Position numbers and translations under genes: made by a program. The notes under the pieces were generated by a model. That model searched no databases. It saw only the letters and a list, made by a program, of their open reading frames with translations, and was not told the DNA's origin. 64,000 nt of DNA, from assembly GCF_964656455.1 (NCBI RefSeq), contig NC_135717.1, positions 1,612,001-1,676,000 of the forward strand. Reading direction: 5' to 3'. Positions 13,600-24,870 of this stretch are shown here, one piece after another. Source of the stretch: Halichoerus grypus (taxonomy: Eukaryota > Chordata > Mammalia > Carnivora > Phocidae). Positions within the stretch are counted from its first letter, which is position 1. Every line of letters begins with the position of its first letter.

Positions 13600-14600
13600 T
13601 TCCTCCTTCAATTAATACTTGACACCTCTAGATGAATAAATACAACCTATAAGATCCCTCTACTTAAAATTACGAAACACTGCTGCAAAAAATGAAATGA
13701 ATGGAGAGATATACCACGAACTGCAAGGGTCAATGTCGTTAGACATCAATTCTTTCCAAATTGGTCCATAAACTCACACAAACTCAATAAAAAATCACAA
13801 CAGGGTTTTTTGCAGATGCTAATGATCTACCTCTAAAACGTACACTGAAAAGCAACAGAAACTTGAACAGCTAACAATCTTAAGACAGGAAAACAGGGTT
13901 GCCTGGGTGGCTCAGCTGGTTGAGCGTCCGACTCTTGATCTCAGTTCAGGTCTTGATCTCAAGGTTGTGAGTTCAAGCCCCACACTGGGCTCCATGCTGG
14001 GCGTGGTGCCTACTTGGAAAAAAAAAAAAAGAGAAAGGAAAACAAACGTAGAAGACCTACACTGCTCACCTCAAGACTGAGCATGGAGCCACAGCAATCA
14101 AGAACGGAGGCCAGACACAGACCGCCGCGAGCACACCGCGTTTATCCGCTCGCAGGAACAACGGTACAGGAAAAGAAGTGACTTCTCCAAAACCAGTGTT
14201 CAACGTGATCAAAGTAGGGGTTAAAAAACAGAACCCTGGCTCTAGCCTCAGGCTGCACGTGAGATGGATCACACAGCCACACATAAAAGATTAGAACAGA
14301 AGGCTTCCAGAAAAAAGCACAGGAAAATTAATTTTCAAGCACGAAGTGGCAGAACACTCCTTAAAGCACAAAAACCACTCACCATAAAGGGAAAAGCGTG
14401 ATAAACTGGATTTCATGGAAATCCACGACCACCGAGTGTACGCTAAGACGTCAGAGACGTGATGGCCGTGGTTGACCATGACTATTTCCAAACGAGAAGG
14501 GCCTGACGAGGTTCCGTCGTGACAGTCACACAGCTGACCAGGAAAGCGGGCTGTCCACGTGGCGGCCAACGACAGGAAGGCGATGAGAGACCAGACAATG
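13600..14600 (+). mobile_element. Old L1 ORF2 fragment interrupted by SINEC
   Basis: L1-like text (aatgtcgttagacatcaattctttccaa, ctcaataaaaaatcacaacaggg, agccacagcaatcaagaacg, gtggatttcatggaaatcc-like) is split by the SINE at 13896-14035. It is decayed and non-coding. Confidence 0.7.
13896..14035 (+). mobile_element. SINEC (carnivore tRNA-derived SINE) inserted in an L1
   Basis: It begins ggttgcctgggtggctcag, with the tRNA-derived box B-like gttcaagcccc, and ends in an A run. It is flanked by the direct repeat aggaaaaca (13887-13895 and 14036-14044), a target-site duplication. L1 ORF2-like sequence continues on both sides, so the SINE is younger than the L1. Confidence 0.93.
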
Positions 14601-15339
14601 TCTCAGGATGACCATCTTCACGAGGTTGTTCAGAACCCGCGTGAGGAAACACCCGACGTGTGAGATGCCACACTCGGCCCTCGGCCCTGAGAGCTCTGTG
14701 CGCGCGTGCGCGTCTGTTAGCGCCTCCTGCGCAGGTAGCCGCCCGCTTCCCCCCCGGGCCTGTGCCTTCCGTGCCCCCCCCCCCAGCGCTGACAGGGGCG
14801 CGGTGCTGAGGAGGTGCAAGCGCTCCCCTCTCCACCCTCCCTCCTCCCTTCCGCCCCGACAGCCACAGGTCCTGTCCTCCCGCGCGGGCTCTCCCTTCCG
14901 ACTGCTCAGATCCGCGGCCGGGCTTATCTGAGGCACTTTCCCTTCAGTTACGGTACTTTCCAACTGCCGAACTCCTCCGTGGTCCCTGTGGAAAATTTCC
15001 GTATATTAACGTTCTCTATTTCCACTGATCGTTCTCCTGTGTTTGAGAGACGCTTTCTTGTTTCCCTGCGTGTCTCACAACTGTTGAGAACGGACACTTC
15101 AAATGCGATCACGTGGCAGCTGAGCGCCACAAGCCCCGCCCACGGGGGCTGCCGCTGGCTGCGGCGTATTTCACTGTTGGCGTGTTCCGTGACTCCTCTC
15201 CACTACTCCTGTCACGTCTGTCCCTTTGCTGTGTGCAGCAGCCAAGTCTGCTCAGCTTGGCCACAGGACAGCCACGGTCACAGAGGCAGGCGGGTCCACG
15301 CGCTGGGGAGGAAGTGAGGAAGCTGAAGCCCCCGGCGCG

Positions 15340-15870
15340 GCGGGCGGGGAGTGAAAACAGTCTGGCAGCTCCTCACAAAGGGAAAGAACTACCCTATGAC
15401 CCAGCACCTCCGTTCTAGGTATTTACGCAAGACGACTGGAAACACACATCCACACAGAAACCCGTACGAGAGTGCTCAGAGCACCAGCACTCACAACAGC
15501 CCAAACTGGAAACAACCCTAACCTCTATCGACTGATGAGTGGAAAGACAAAATGTGGTCCAGTCACCAAGGACAGAGACGTGCTACAACACGGATGAACC
15601 CCGCAAAGACAAGGCCGAGAGAGAGCAGCCGACGCAGGACTCCACCCCTCTGAGCCATCCAGGGCAGGCAGACCCGCGGTCGCGGAGGCCGGGAAGGGAG
15701 AGAGGGCCGCGGCTCCTGAGAGCTACAGCATTCCTTCTGAGGGTCCTGAAAACGGTTCTGGAATCAGGGGCTACAGCGGCACGATCCTGAGAACACCCGG
15801 AGCAGCACTGAGTCATGCTCTTTTATACGGTCAGTGTTACGGAACATAAATTCTATTTCAACAATTAAAC
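15340..15870 (+). mobile_element. Old L1 3'-end fragment
   Basis: It contains gtctggcagctcctcacaaag, ctatgacccagcacctcc, cacaacagcccaaactggaaac and aacctctatcgactgatgag, characteristic of L1 3' regions, ending near ttctatttcaacaattaaac. Confidence 0.75.
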
Positions 15871-15916
15871 AAAAAGCCAAGCCATGGACTAGGCAAAAAT
15901 ACTGGCAAGCGATATA

Positions 15917-16240
15917 CAGTCGGCCCTTGAACAGCGCTGCTGTGAGGGTCCCCTCACTCGCACATTTTCTTCAATACTTACGGTACAGTGCTGTAAATGA
16001 ACTTCCTCTTCTTTAAGATTTTCTTAGTAACATATTCTTTTCTCCAGCTCACTTTATTGTAAGAATGCAGCATAGAATTTATATAACATATGAAGTGTGG
16101 TCATCAACTATGTTATCAGTAAGGCTTCTGCTCAAGAGCAGACAGTCAGTAGTTAAGTTTTGGGGGAGTCAAAATTACGTGTGGATTTTTCACTGGGGGG
16201 CGTCGGCACCCCTAGCTCCGCACGTTTCGGGGGTCGACCC
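15917..16240 (+). mobile_element. Tigger-like (TcMar) non-autonomous DNA transposon relic
   Basis: It starts cagtcggcccttgaacagcg next to a TA and includes tactttattgtaagaatgcagc-like text and gtagttaagttttggggga. The right end has ggcaccc and a degraded ggggtcgaccc that mirrors the left terminus. This is the pattern of the widespread mammalian cagt(c/t)g(g/a)cccttgaacaa MITE family; the exact subfamily is not assigned. Confidence 0.75.
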
Positions 16241-16734
16241 CCACGGCAGACCAAGCTGGGTGGCTGTGACATGGCTGACAGCAGTCACTCAGGCCTGGCG
16301 TCCAGCACACAGTTCTCACGAGTGAGCGCAACACGCTTCTCGCTTCTCGGAAAGCCACCAAGAGCACTTGCTGCCAGTGATCTGAAGCTTCCAGATACAA
16401 ATGGGGATCTTTAAAAATTTGTATCTGCCACCATGAGCTTCACAACAACTTCCTATTTTGTAAAGACTTTTCAGCATCTGTTGGTGATGTGATTTTCTTT
16501 TTACAACACACAATAAACACGGTAACGTTTAGAAGATCCTCATGACTCCATGAACCGGTATTTCTCAAATGACCCCTGTATGGTGTTCCATAACCACGCA
16601 TGGATAACACGTCCACTCAAAGAACAAGACAGACCAGTGCACAGAACAACGGGTTGAGAAATCACCAGTGGGGCTTCAGGTTCCGCACTGCAGCGGGCCT
16701 CTGACAAACCATCCCTTGCAGAAGACCTCAAATT

Positions 16735-18330
16735 GCTAGGATGACGATACAAGCCAAAGTAATCTACAAATTCAGTGCAGTCTTTATCAAAGTTCCAATA
16801 ATGTTTTTTGCAGAAACAAAAAAGTCAATCTTAAAATTTGTGTGAAATCTCAAGGGACCCAGAATAGTCAAAACAATATTGGGAGAAGGGGCAGGGCTCA
16901 CACTTTCTGATTTGACAGCTTATCACAAAGCACAATTATCGAAACAAAGTGGCATAAAAAGCAGACAGGCACGCTCTGCACACTCGTGGAACAGAACAGG
17001 GACCCAGAAATAAACCCTTGCACATCCGGGTCAAATGATTTTCAACAGGGTGCCAAGACCATTCAGTGGGGAAAGGCGCTGGGACACTGGACTTCCACAG
17101 GAAAGGAAGGGTTCCGGACCCCTACTGCAGAGCAGGTACAAAAATAAATTCAAAATGGATCACAGGCCTCCACGTAAAAGCTTAAACAGTAAGACTTAGA
17201 AGGAAACACAGGGGGGATGCTTGCAGACCCTGGGCTTGGCAAGGACTTCTTGGGGATGACATCAAAGCACAGGTAACAAAGAGAAACAGAGAAGTTGGAC
17301 TCAGGCAAAATTTAACACTTCTGTATGTAGGACACTAGCAGGAGAGCAGAGGGGATAAAGTACCTGCAGACCCCAGGATCTGATAAGGTCTACCACCCAG
17401 AACACACAAAGAATCCTCACAACTCAGCATCAAGAAAACCCGAGAAAGACATGACAAAGGACCGAACAGACATGTCCTCAAAGACGCACGAACAGCCAAC
17501 AAGCACATGAAAAGACGCTCAGCATCACTCAGCACTAGGAACCTGGAGATCAAAACCACAATGAGATACCACTTCACACCCATTAGGGTGCTTACCATCA
17601 AAATAAACCAAAAAAATAACAAAAAAGTGAAATAAGCAAAAGCAAACAAATAGGTGTTGGCAAGAAGATAGAGAATTGGAACCTGTGCTCTGCTGGTGGG
17701 AATGTAAAATGGGGCAGAAACTGAGGAACTCAATCTGGTGATCTGTCAAAAAAGTAACACAGAATTACCACAGGATCTGGCAATTCCACTGCTGGGTACA
17801 AACCCGAAGAACTGGCAGCGGAGTCTGGAAGAGGCGTCTGTACACCACGTTCAAAGCCGCATTATTCACAAGAGCCAAAAGGTGGAAGGAAGCAACCCAA
17901 GTGTCCACTGTCAGAGGAACAAACAAGCTGTGGTCTACGCACAAGGGATGAATTCTTCAGCCTTAACAAGGAAGGAGACTCTGGCACCGCGACCACTGGG
18001 GTGAACCGTGAAGACAGCAGGCTCAGTACAATAAGCCAGTGACTAAAGGACAAACACTGTGTGAGGACCTGTGCGAGGTCCCCAGAGTCGTCCAAGTCAC
18101 GGGACAGAGAGCAGACGGTGGTGCCGGGGGCCGGACGCAGGGAAGGGGAGCGAGGGTTTCACGGGCACAGAGTTCGGGTTTGGGAAGAGGAGAAAGTCCT
18201 GGAGACGGTGGTGATGGTTGCACAACAATGTGAATGCCGGAGAACCGTAGGCTTTCAAATGCTTACCACGGTACGTTTTATGTTATGCATATTTTACCAC
18301 AATAAAAAAAAGAAGAAAAAAAAACTATAA
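16735..18330 (+). mobile_element. L1 3' half (ORF2 end plus 3' UTR), decayed
   Basis: About 1.6 kb continuous: gtgtgaaatctcaagggaccc, acagggacccagaaataaacc, gatcaaaaccacaatgagatacc and ctgctggtgggaatgtaaaatgg are L1 ORF2 and 3' landmarks in the correct order. It ends in an A-rich tail at 18302-18326. Frames are broken by many stops and indels, so it is inactive. Confidence 0.85.
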
Positions 18331-18559
18331 CTTGTTTGGGAATTGTAGCAAAGAAGAACATCCACAACTATCTTAAAACCCTGTTACCTTACGCCCCCCA
18401 TGACTGTGGGCTCGCAGGTGCTTGGGCACACCGGGGACAGGACGTACCCTCGTGCGGCCCCAGCTAAGGACTGCCCGGGGCTAACAGCGGATGTACGTGT
18501 AGCAAACACATACAGTTACGTTAACTAGAAAATACATAGCATCTTAACTACAAAATCGT

Positions 18560-19115
18560 TCTACAAACTTATAAAAGCATAAGGAATATAATCATATACT
18601 ACATATATATGTATATCCTTCCCCCCAGCGACCCCAAAGAAATACCTAAGTGCACACAGACAAGGTTATTCATTACAGCATTATTTACAATTGCCAAGTA
18701 TCAGAAACGACCTAAATATCTAAGCACAGGAGATTGGCTGGATAAACTGGTGCCCGCACACAAGGGAGTTCTAGGTCACTACAAAAAGAGAGAAGAATAT
18801 CGATATAAACTGATCGTGCAGTGACTTTCGAGAGATATCATTACACGGAACAAGCAAAGTACCAAAGAGTATACACAGCAATGCTACCTTTTGTGTGACA
18901 GAAGGGAAAAAGAAAACATACATATTCCTATTCGTTATAAAAAGTAACACAAGAAGGATACACCAAGAAAAATAAATAAAATAGGTTACTTCCAAGGGAA
19001 GGGAAGACTGGAACAGGATGGGTACAGGATGGAAAACACTTCTTTGGATTTGCCTCTGTGTATATTTTTGACGGTCTAAAACATTATTAATGTTCTGTAC
19101 ATTCAAAAAATCAAA
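18560..19115 (+). mobile_element. Old L1 3'-end fragment
   Basis: ttattcattacagcattatttacaattgcc, attggctggataaactgg and caatgctaccttttgtgtgac are typical L1 3' landmarks. The end grades into A-rich sequence before the purine tract. Confidence 0.7.
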
Positions 19116-19216
19116 TTAAATAAGAATGGAAATGAAAAAATAGCTACAGATAAAAGGCAAATTGAGAAAGTAACCCTTACTGAGGCTTCAAATGAGTATA
19201 ATAACCACTCAGGAGT

Positions 19217-19892
19217 AAAAAAGAGGGAAGGAGAGGAAGGAGAGGAAGGGGGGAGGGAGGGAACAGAGGAGGAAGGAGCAGATGGAGGGAGGAGGGGGGA
19301 GCAGAGGAGGGGGAGGAGGGGAGTAGAGGGGGGAGTGGGAGGAGGAGTGGGAAGGAGAAGAGTGAAGAGGAGGAGGAGAGGGGGAGGGAGGGAGCAGAAG
19401 AGGGAGGAGAGGAGGAGGAGAGGGAGGAGAAGGAGAGAGGGAGCAGAGGAGGGGGAAGGAGGGGGGAGAGGAGAAGGGGAGGAGGGAGCAGAGGAGGGGG
19501 GAGAGGAGGAGGAGAGGGAAGAGGGGGAAAGAGGGAGCAGAGGAGGGGGAGACGAGGAGAGGGAGGAGGGGGAGAGAGGTAGCAGAGGAGGGGGAGAGGA
19601 CAGGGGAGGGGGGAGAGGAGAAGGGGAGGAGGGGGGAGAGGGGGACTGAGCAGAGGAGGGGGAGAGGAGGGGGAGAGAAGGAGCAGAGGAGGGGGGAGAG
19701 GCGGAGGAGAGGGAGGAGAGGGAGAGAGGGAGCAGAGGAGGGAGGAGAGGAGGGGGAAGGAGGGGCGGAGGGGGAGAGGAGAAGGGGAGGAGGGGGAGAG
19801 GTGGAGGGAGAGGAGGAGGGGGAGCAGAGGTGGGGGAGAGGAGGAGGGGAGGAGGAGAGGGAGGAGGGGCAGGGTGGATAGAGGAGAAGGGG
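19217..19892. repeat. ~680-bp polypurine (GGA/GAG)n tract in MAD1L1 intron
   Basis: The plus strand is almost pure G and A with scattered C (in agcag) and T. An irregular motif gggagcagaggaggggg recurs about every 40-50 bp, so it is an impure tandem array. As MAD1L1 pre-mRNA it reads as a CU-rich tract. Proline/serine/leucine-rich open frames on minus (276-279 aa) are artefacts of this composition. Confidence 0.95.
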
Positions 19893-20117
19893 GAAGGAGT
19901 TCCCGTAGCCTCAGTGTTCTCTCCAGATGCCATGGAGTCCACAGAACTTCCTTTGGGGAATACAGCACAAAAAGTGAGTCACAAACCACAATAAAACCCA
20001 TTTCCAAACTTCAGAGTTAACACACTGAACACTGTAATTCAGAATTTTGGGTTAAATGTTTTGCAAAATTCATTTCTATAAACATATTAATTTTTCTGTG
20101 CTGTTGCAATTAAAGTT

Positions 20118-20299
20118 CTTTTTTTTTCTTTTTAAAGATTTTATTTGAGAACGAGCAAGCGCAGGAGCAGGGGGAGGGGCAGAGGGAGAAGCAGACTCCC
20201 CACTGAGCAAGGAGCCCAAAGGGGCTCAATCCCAGGACCCCAAGATTATGATCTAAGCCGAAGGCAGACGCTTCACCGACTGAGCCACTCAGGCGCCCC
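20118..20299 (-). mobile_element. SINEC, reverse orientation
   Basis: On minus it reads gggcgcctgagtggctcag through a CT-rich stretch to aaaatctttaaaaag. The short duplication taaagtt flanks it. The tail is T-rich on plus (20117-20140). Confidence 0.93.
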
Positions 20300-22259
20300 T
20301 AAAGTTGCTCTTTTTAGCCACTAAAATGATTCCTTTCTGTTTCTGACTTTGTCCATCACATAAACAGACGGTGTTCGGGGATGCCACCTTGGCTCCCCAC
20401 GACCCCGCCTCCCAGAATCCACGCTGTGCTCACCCCCCCGCCTTCAGGGTGGACTCACTTCCCGGGAAGAAGTCGGCGAAGCGATGGACGGCCCCTCCGT
20501 GACCAGGTCACGGGAACGGCGTCAGTCTTGCTCTGCCCGCGGACCAGGAGGGTCTGGCTGCCCGCCGTACAATGCTCTACGGAGACGCCGCGTGCCAGCA
20601 AACCGAGCGCTGCCCACACACACATGAGCAGGGAAGCCTTGAGATGACCACCGGCTCGGCAGAGGCCCGGAGCCGGGCCAGATGTGTGACCCACAGGGAC
20701 CTGAGATGAGACATGCTCTTGTTCAAGCTGCTGAGCTGCGGGGCAGTCAGGGACCAGTATGCATCTGTCCTCTCTAGTCCCCTCCAGAACCCAGGGAGGA
20801 GGGGCTCTGAGCTCCACCCCACAGGCGGGGACCTCGGTGCAGCAAAGGCGGCCGCTTCCTCAGGGGCAGGCTGCAACCCGCCATCAGGCCTACATGTCCG
20901 CCTCCCCACCGACTCACTGTCCAGCACGGCCTAAACTGGTTTCCAAGAGGTCAAGTTCAAAAGAGCCCAGCCAGTGGGACCCTCTCCGGTGTTTCTCAGG
21001 CTGCGCTGCAGCCCCTACAGAGACCCTTCCGCCGCCCTCCCCCCGCGGAGCCATTCATAAAACGCATACAAGTTCTCCCCATAGGAACTAAAGCAAAAAT
21101 AGAAAAAACAGAAAAGAAAAAAAAAAAAGCTTGGGTCTTGGCAGTTAGGTCCAGCTTGGACCCTCCTCTAAAATCTGAAACCGGTGGGACACCCTACTGA
21201 TCCACTGTACCTCAGACAGAGGTCAAACTGATGGGCCCTCCCAAGAGCCAGGGGCACGGGGGACGGTCTGCGGACAGGACACGCCTAAGGCCCAGAGGGG
21301 ACCGTGGCTACAACGTGGCTTTGCGGGAGGGAGGCAGGAGGCACGTCCGGAACGCAGGCTGTGCCCAGGCCACCGGCCCAGGCTGTGAATCGGTGATGTC
21401 CCAGACACGGCTAAGCCCAGGCAGTGATTTCAAAAGCAGGCAATTTTCCATAAAGACTCCCAATCCCTGCTTCTCGTGAACATGTGGAATCCCTCCCAGC
21501 ACCACCACACACCTTCGCAGGGCAACCATGAGCAGGGCCGGCCCCGCCGGGCAGCACGGCACTCTGCCTCGCTCGCCCCGGCTCACGCCTCCGTCCCATC
21601 ACCAGGGCCTTGTGCGCAGGGGATGTACCCACCGTGGCCCCAGCCCCGCGGGGCACTGTTCACAGACACAGAACACAGAGGGAAGGGCCAGCCTGCGGGG
21701 ACAGGCGGGGACGCCGGCCCTTACACACAGAGCCCCTGAAGGTGCGCGCTGCCACGAGGAAGTCTGGGCAGGTGCTGCACGTCCCAGCACTCACCGGAAA
21801 CCACGCTTTCTGAAACACTGGGGTTTCTCAAAGAATAAGGAGGTAGCCTCTGAAAATCCCTTGTGCTTCTTCCCAGGGGATTATGAAGTGTGTTTGTTTT
21901 GTTTTGTTTTTTAATAGTATGCACGTAATCCAGAATTAGGAGGGGGTTATCAACCATAAATCCATAGTTGGGGCTGAACGAGGAGGCTGTCAGAGGCTGC
22001 GGTCCCCCCGCCCCATCCTCCTCTCCGCGGTAAGAGCTCTGAGGTCAGGGAGGCAGCTCGGGGGCACACGTGCACCCTGCAGGCCGGCCACCACCCACAT
22101 AGGCCGGGCAGCACACAACAGAGCGGGTGGAGAGGACGCTCAGACTCCTCGGGAGCAGGTTCTCCAAGGAAGAAAGTTTACAACAGATTCTGAGAAAGAG
22201 CGGGGAGAAGGGGAGCTTTTCTCCCCCACCTGCCTCGCTCCTGAACGAGCGTCATGCCC

Positions 22260-22530
22260 CAAGGAAATGACAGAAAAGATGTCATTAATAAATGATTTCA
22301 ACTTTCTTTTCAATGGTGCTGAAAAGTATATGCAAATCCATCCATAATTACGTTTAAAAATTCCATTTCATGGGATAATCAGACTTCAAAAAACTCAATT
22401 TTAGTTTTAATCAGATTTTAACAAGGATATTAAGTCCATTTCGTTTAGAAAAGGGGAAAAAATGTGAATTTAACACAAAATGTATTCAAGCTTAGCCCCG
22501 GGAGATAATTAAATAAAATTAATTTGGCAA
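22260..22530. other. AT-rich island in GC-rich intron
   Basis: About 270 bp are markedly AT-rich, with homeodomain-type cores (ataattaaataaaattaattt at 22505-22525), within otherwise GC-rich sequence, and do not read as any repeat I know. A conserved non-coding element is possible but cannot be shown from one sequence. Confidence 0.35.
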
Positions 22531-24769
22531 GGATTGTCAGTAAATGGAAGCGCTCCAAACTGAGGTTCGGGCTTCTGATGGAAACAAAAGCAACGCCTTG
22601 CCGTACAGACAGACACACGGCTCATGTCGCCTGAAGGGGGGGCGGGAGCCCGTCCTGGAGACGAGGTACCAGGAAGGGGAGCCCTGGAGACTCCCGGGGT
22701 CCAGGCGGAGGCCGGCAGTGCCCAGGGGGAGGCCCCACGGCCCACACGTCCAGCCATCAAGTGGCTGAGACACAGTGCCAGCCCGGGTCCGGTGGCCCCC
22801 CACCGCTCCCTGAACAGGCGGAGCGTCCGGCCCCGGCCCTCAAGACAGCTTCCCTCTCAGCGCCCGGTACCGTGACCGTGCTTTGCAGGGTGGCGGTGCA
22901 GGGACCACACTGACTTGGTTCTCCGCACGCCGCGATCACTCGGCAAATAGCTGCTGACTGGGACAGAGAGCAGGCGTGACAGACACAAGCAGGGCTCGGC
23001 CCAGGCCCCCCAGGAAGGCCTGCCTGCACAAGGTGCACACCAGCCAGTGCGGACCCGTGGCTGAGGCGCCCCAGTCCTGCGCTGGGGTCACTCCCACTAA
23101 CTACCTCCAGACAAGCTCACATCCCGAAACCGGGTTCTCCCAGAGCAGAAACGAGGAGGAAGAACTTACCAGGCTCCTCAGGGAAAGGAGCGAGCAGGGC
23201 TGCGAGCCGACTGGCCAGCCTCGCAGCCCGAAGCAGGGCTCAGCACCTGCCGGCCCACCACCTGTTCCCGTAAGATCCTATTTCCCTGGGGCACGGCCGC
23301 ACCCACTCACTCACATCCTGTCCCGGCAGCTTTCCCACAGGCCAACCCACAGTCCGGCTTCTGTCCCGGGGCGTCCTAGCGTTAGCACAGAAGCCCCACG
23401 TCCCGTGCCACCCTATGCGGCCCCCAGCCCGTGCTGTGCTGCACAGGTGAGGACCTGCAGCTCGGGCCTGTCGGGCCAAAGCCCTAAGTATGTGCTACCT
23501 GGCGCTTTACCGTAAAAGCTCGCAGCCTCTACCCTAATCCAGCCCCTCACGGGCACCCACTGTTTAGTCAAGAAAACTCAGAAAACCAGCCTGGCAAACA
23601 GGCAAAACAGGAGAAAGCCCACCTTCTACCATGGCGGTCTCTGTGTCAGGTGGGAGATGGGCCGAGCGGGGAAGGGGAGTGGGAGGCGCAGGGATGACGG
23701 GCACAGCACGGGAAACGCGGCCGTCGCGGCCCTGCGTGGGGACCGACGCAGCTCGCTTGCGGCGCGCAGGGCGCAAGAACAGTCGCACGCAATCGCGATG
23801 CTGCACACATCAGACCAGTGTCACGCTGTGTCAGCTGAGCCTCCAGACTCAAGCCGAGCGGTGGCCCCTCTGGGACACACAGGACACTGCGGCGGAGCTC
23901 TAGTAAACAGCAGAAGATGCCCCAGCTAACGGAAACGCCAGGAAGAGCTCCTGGCCATTCCTCTCGACTCCGCAAACTAGTGAAAAACCAACTCGGACCC
24001 TCCTCTACAAGCCAAGAACGGAGACCCGTGTGCGACGCCGGACCCGCTCTCAGCGACGAGTGTGACGGCAATCCCGGGGAAGGGCAGCAAGCCTCCGCCC
24101 CGCGGGAGAGGCGGAGCCACAGAACAAACGGGAGGACAGAGACGTGTGTGTCTGACCGGCCTCCACACAGACTCATGAACAACTCCCACCAGTTAATCAA
24201 ACGAGGAGGAAGCCTGCCCTCCCCCCGCCTTGCTGTGGGAGGACGGCTTGGTTCCACGGAACTTAGAGCAGTTTGCGCGTAGTAAAAAATTCACTGCTAA
24301 TCTTCTAACTCAGCCGCCTCTGAAAACAGAAGAGTGCTGTGTGCTGCCCCAAAAGTTAAATCTTCCCCTCCTAAGTAATTACCATCTTCTTCTACCTCGC
24401 AGAGCCTCCCCCATCTGAAAAGCAAACCCCAGCGCCCGCCGGAAGGTGCTCGGCCCTGAGCAAAGGCAGGAGGTCAGCCCTCCAGCAGGCAGGCAGGCCT
24501 TCCTTGCCGAAGTTCGGCGGGGAGCCATCAGGCCTCAAAGAGCTGCTATGGGCTGATGGGCCGCACGCCCGCGTATGTGCGAGTGCTCCTCGGGCTAAGC
24601 GGATGGGCAGCACCCCAACGGAAGCCGGAGATGCCAGCAGCAGGCTGCTCAGCTCACAAAGACACAGGATCCGGCTGCATGCACCACGAGGCCAGCCAGA
24701 CGGATGGAGGTGCCGGAGGGCAGGGCCCACCACGCACGTGACCAGCCAGGCAATGCACTAAGGGTGGCA

Positions 24770-24870
24770 CAAACTCGCTGCATGACCTTGGCCGGCGAGC
24801 CCCCCGGAAGCTCTAATACCTCCTCTGCCAAGTGGGGATAACAGTGGGCAGCCTCATCCAGAGCTGGGGG
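24770..24870 (+). mobile_element. MIR-type SINE relic
   Basis: cgctgcatgaccttggc, then aatacctcctctgccaagtggggataacagt: the standard MIR core order (tgtgaccttggg, cctcagttt..., aatggggataat). Confidence 0.65.

Noticed and set aside
16735..18330. Functional L1 reverse transcriptase
   Set aside because: Only the 3' portion of ORF2 is present and it is broken by many stops and indels.
19103..20007. 276-279-aa Pro/Ser/Leu-rich minus open frames
   Set aside because: Pure consequence of the polypyrimidine strand of the purine tract.
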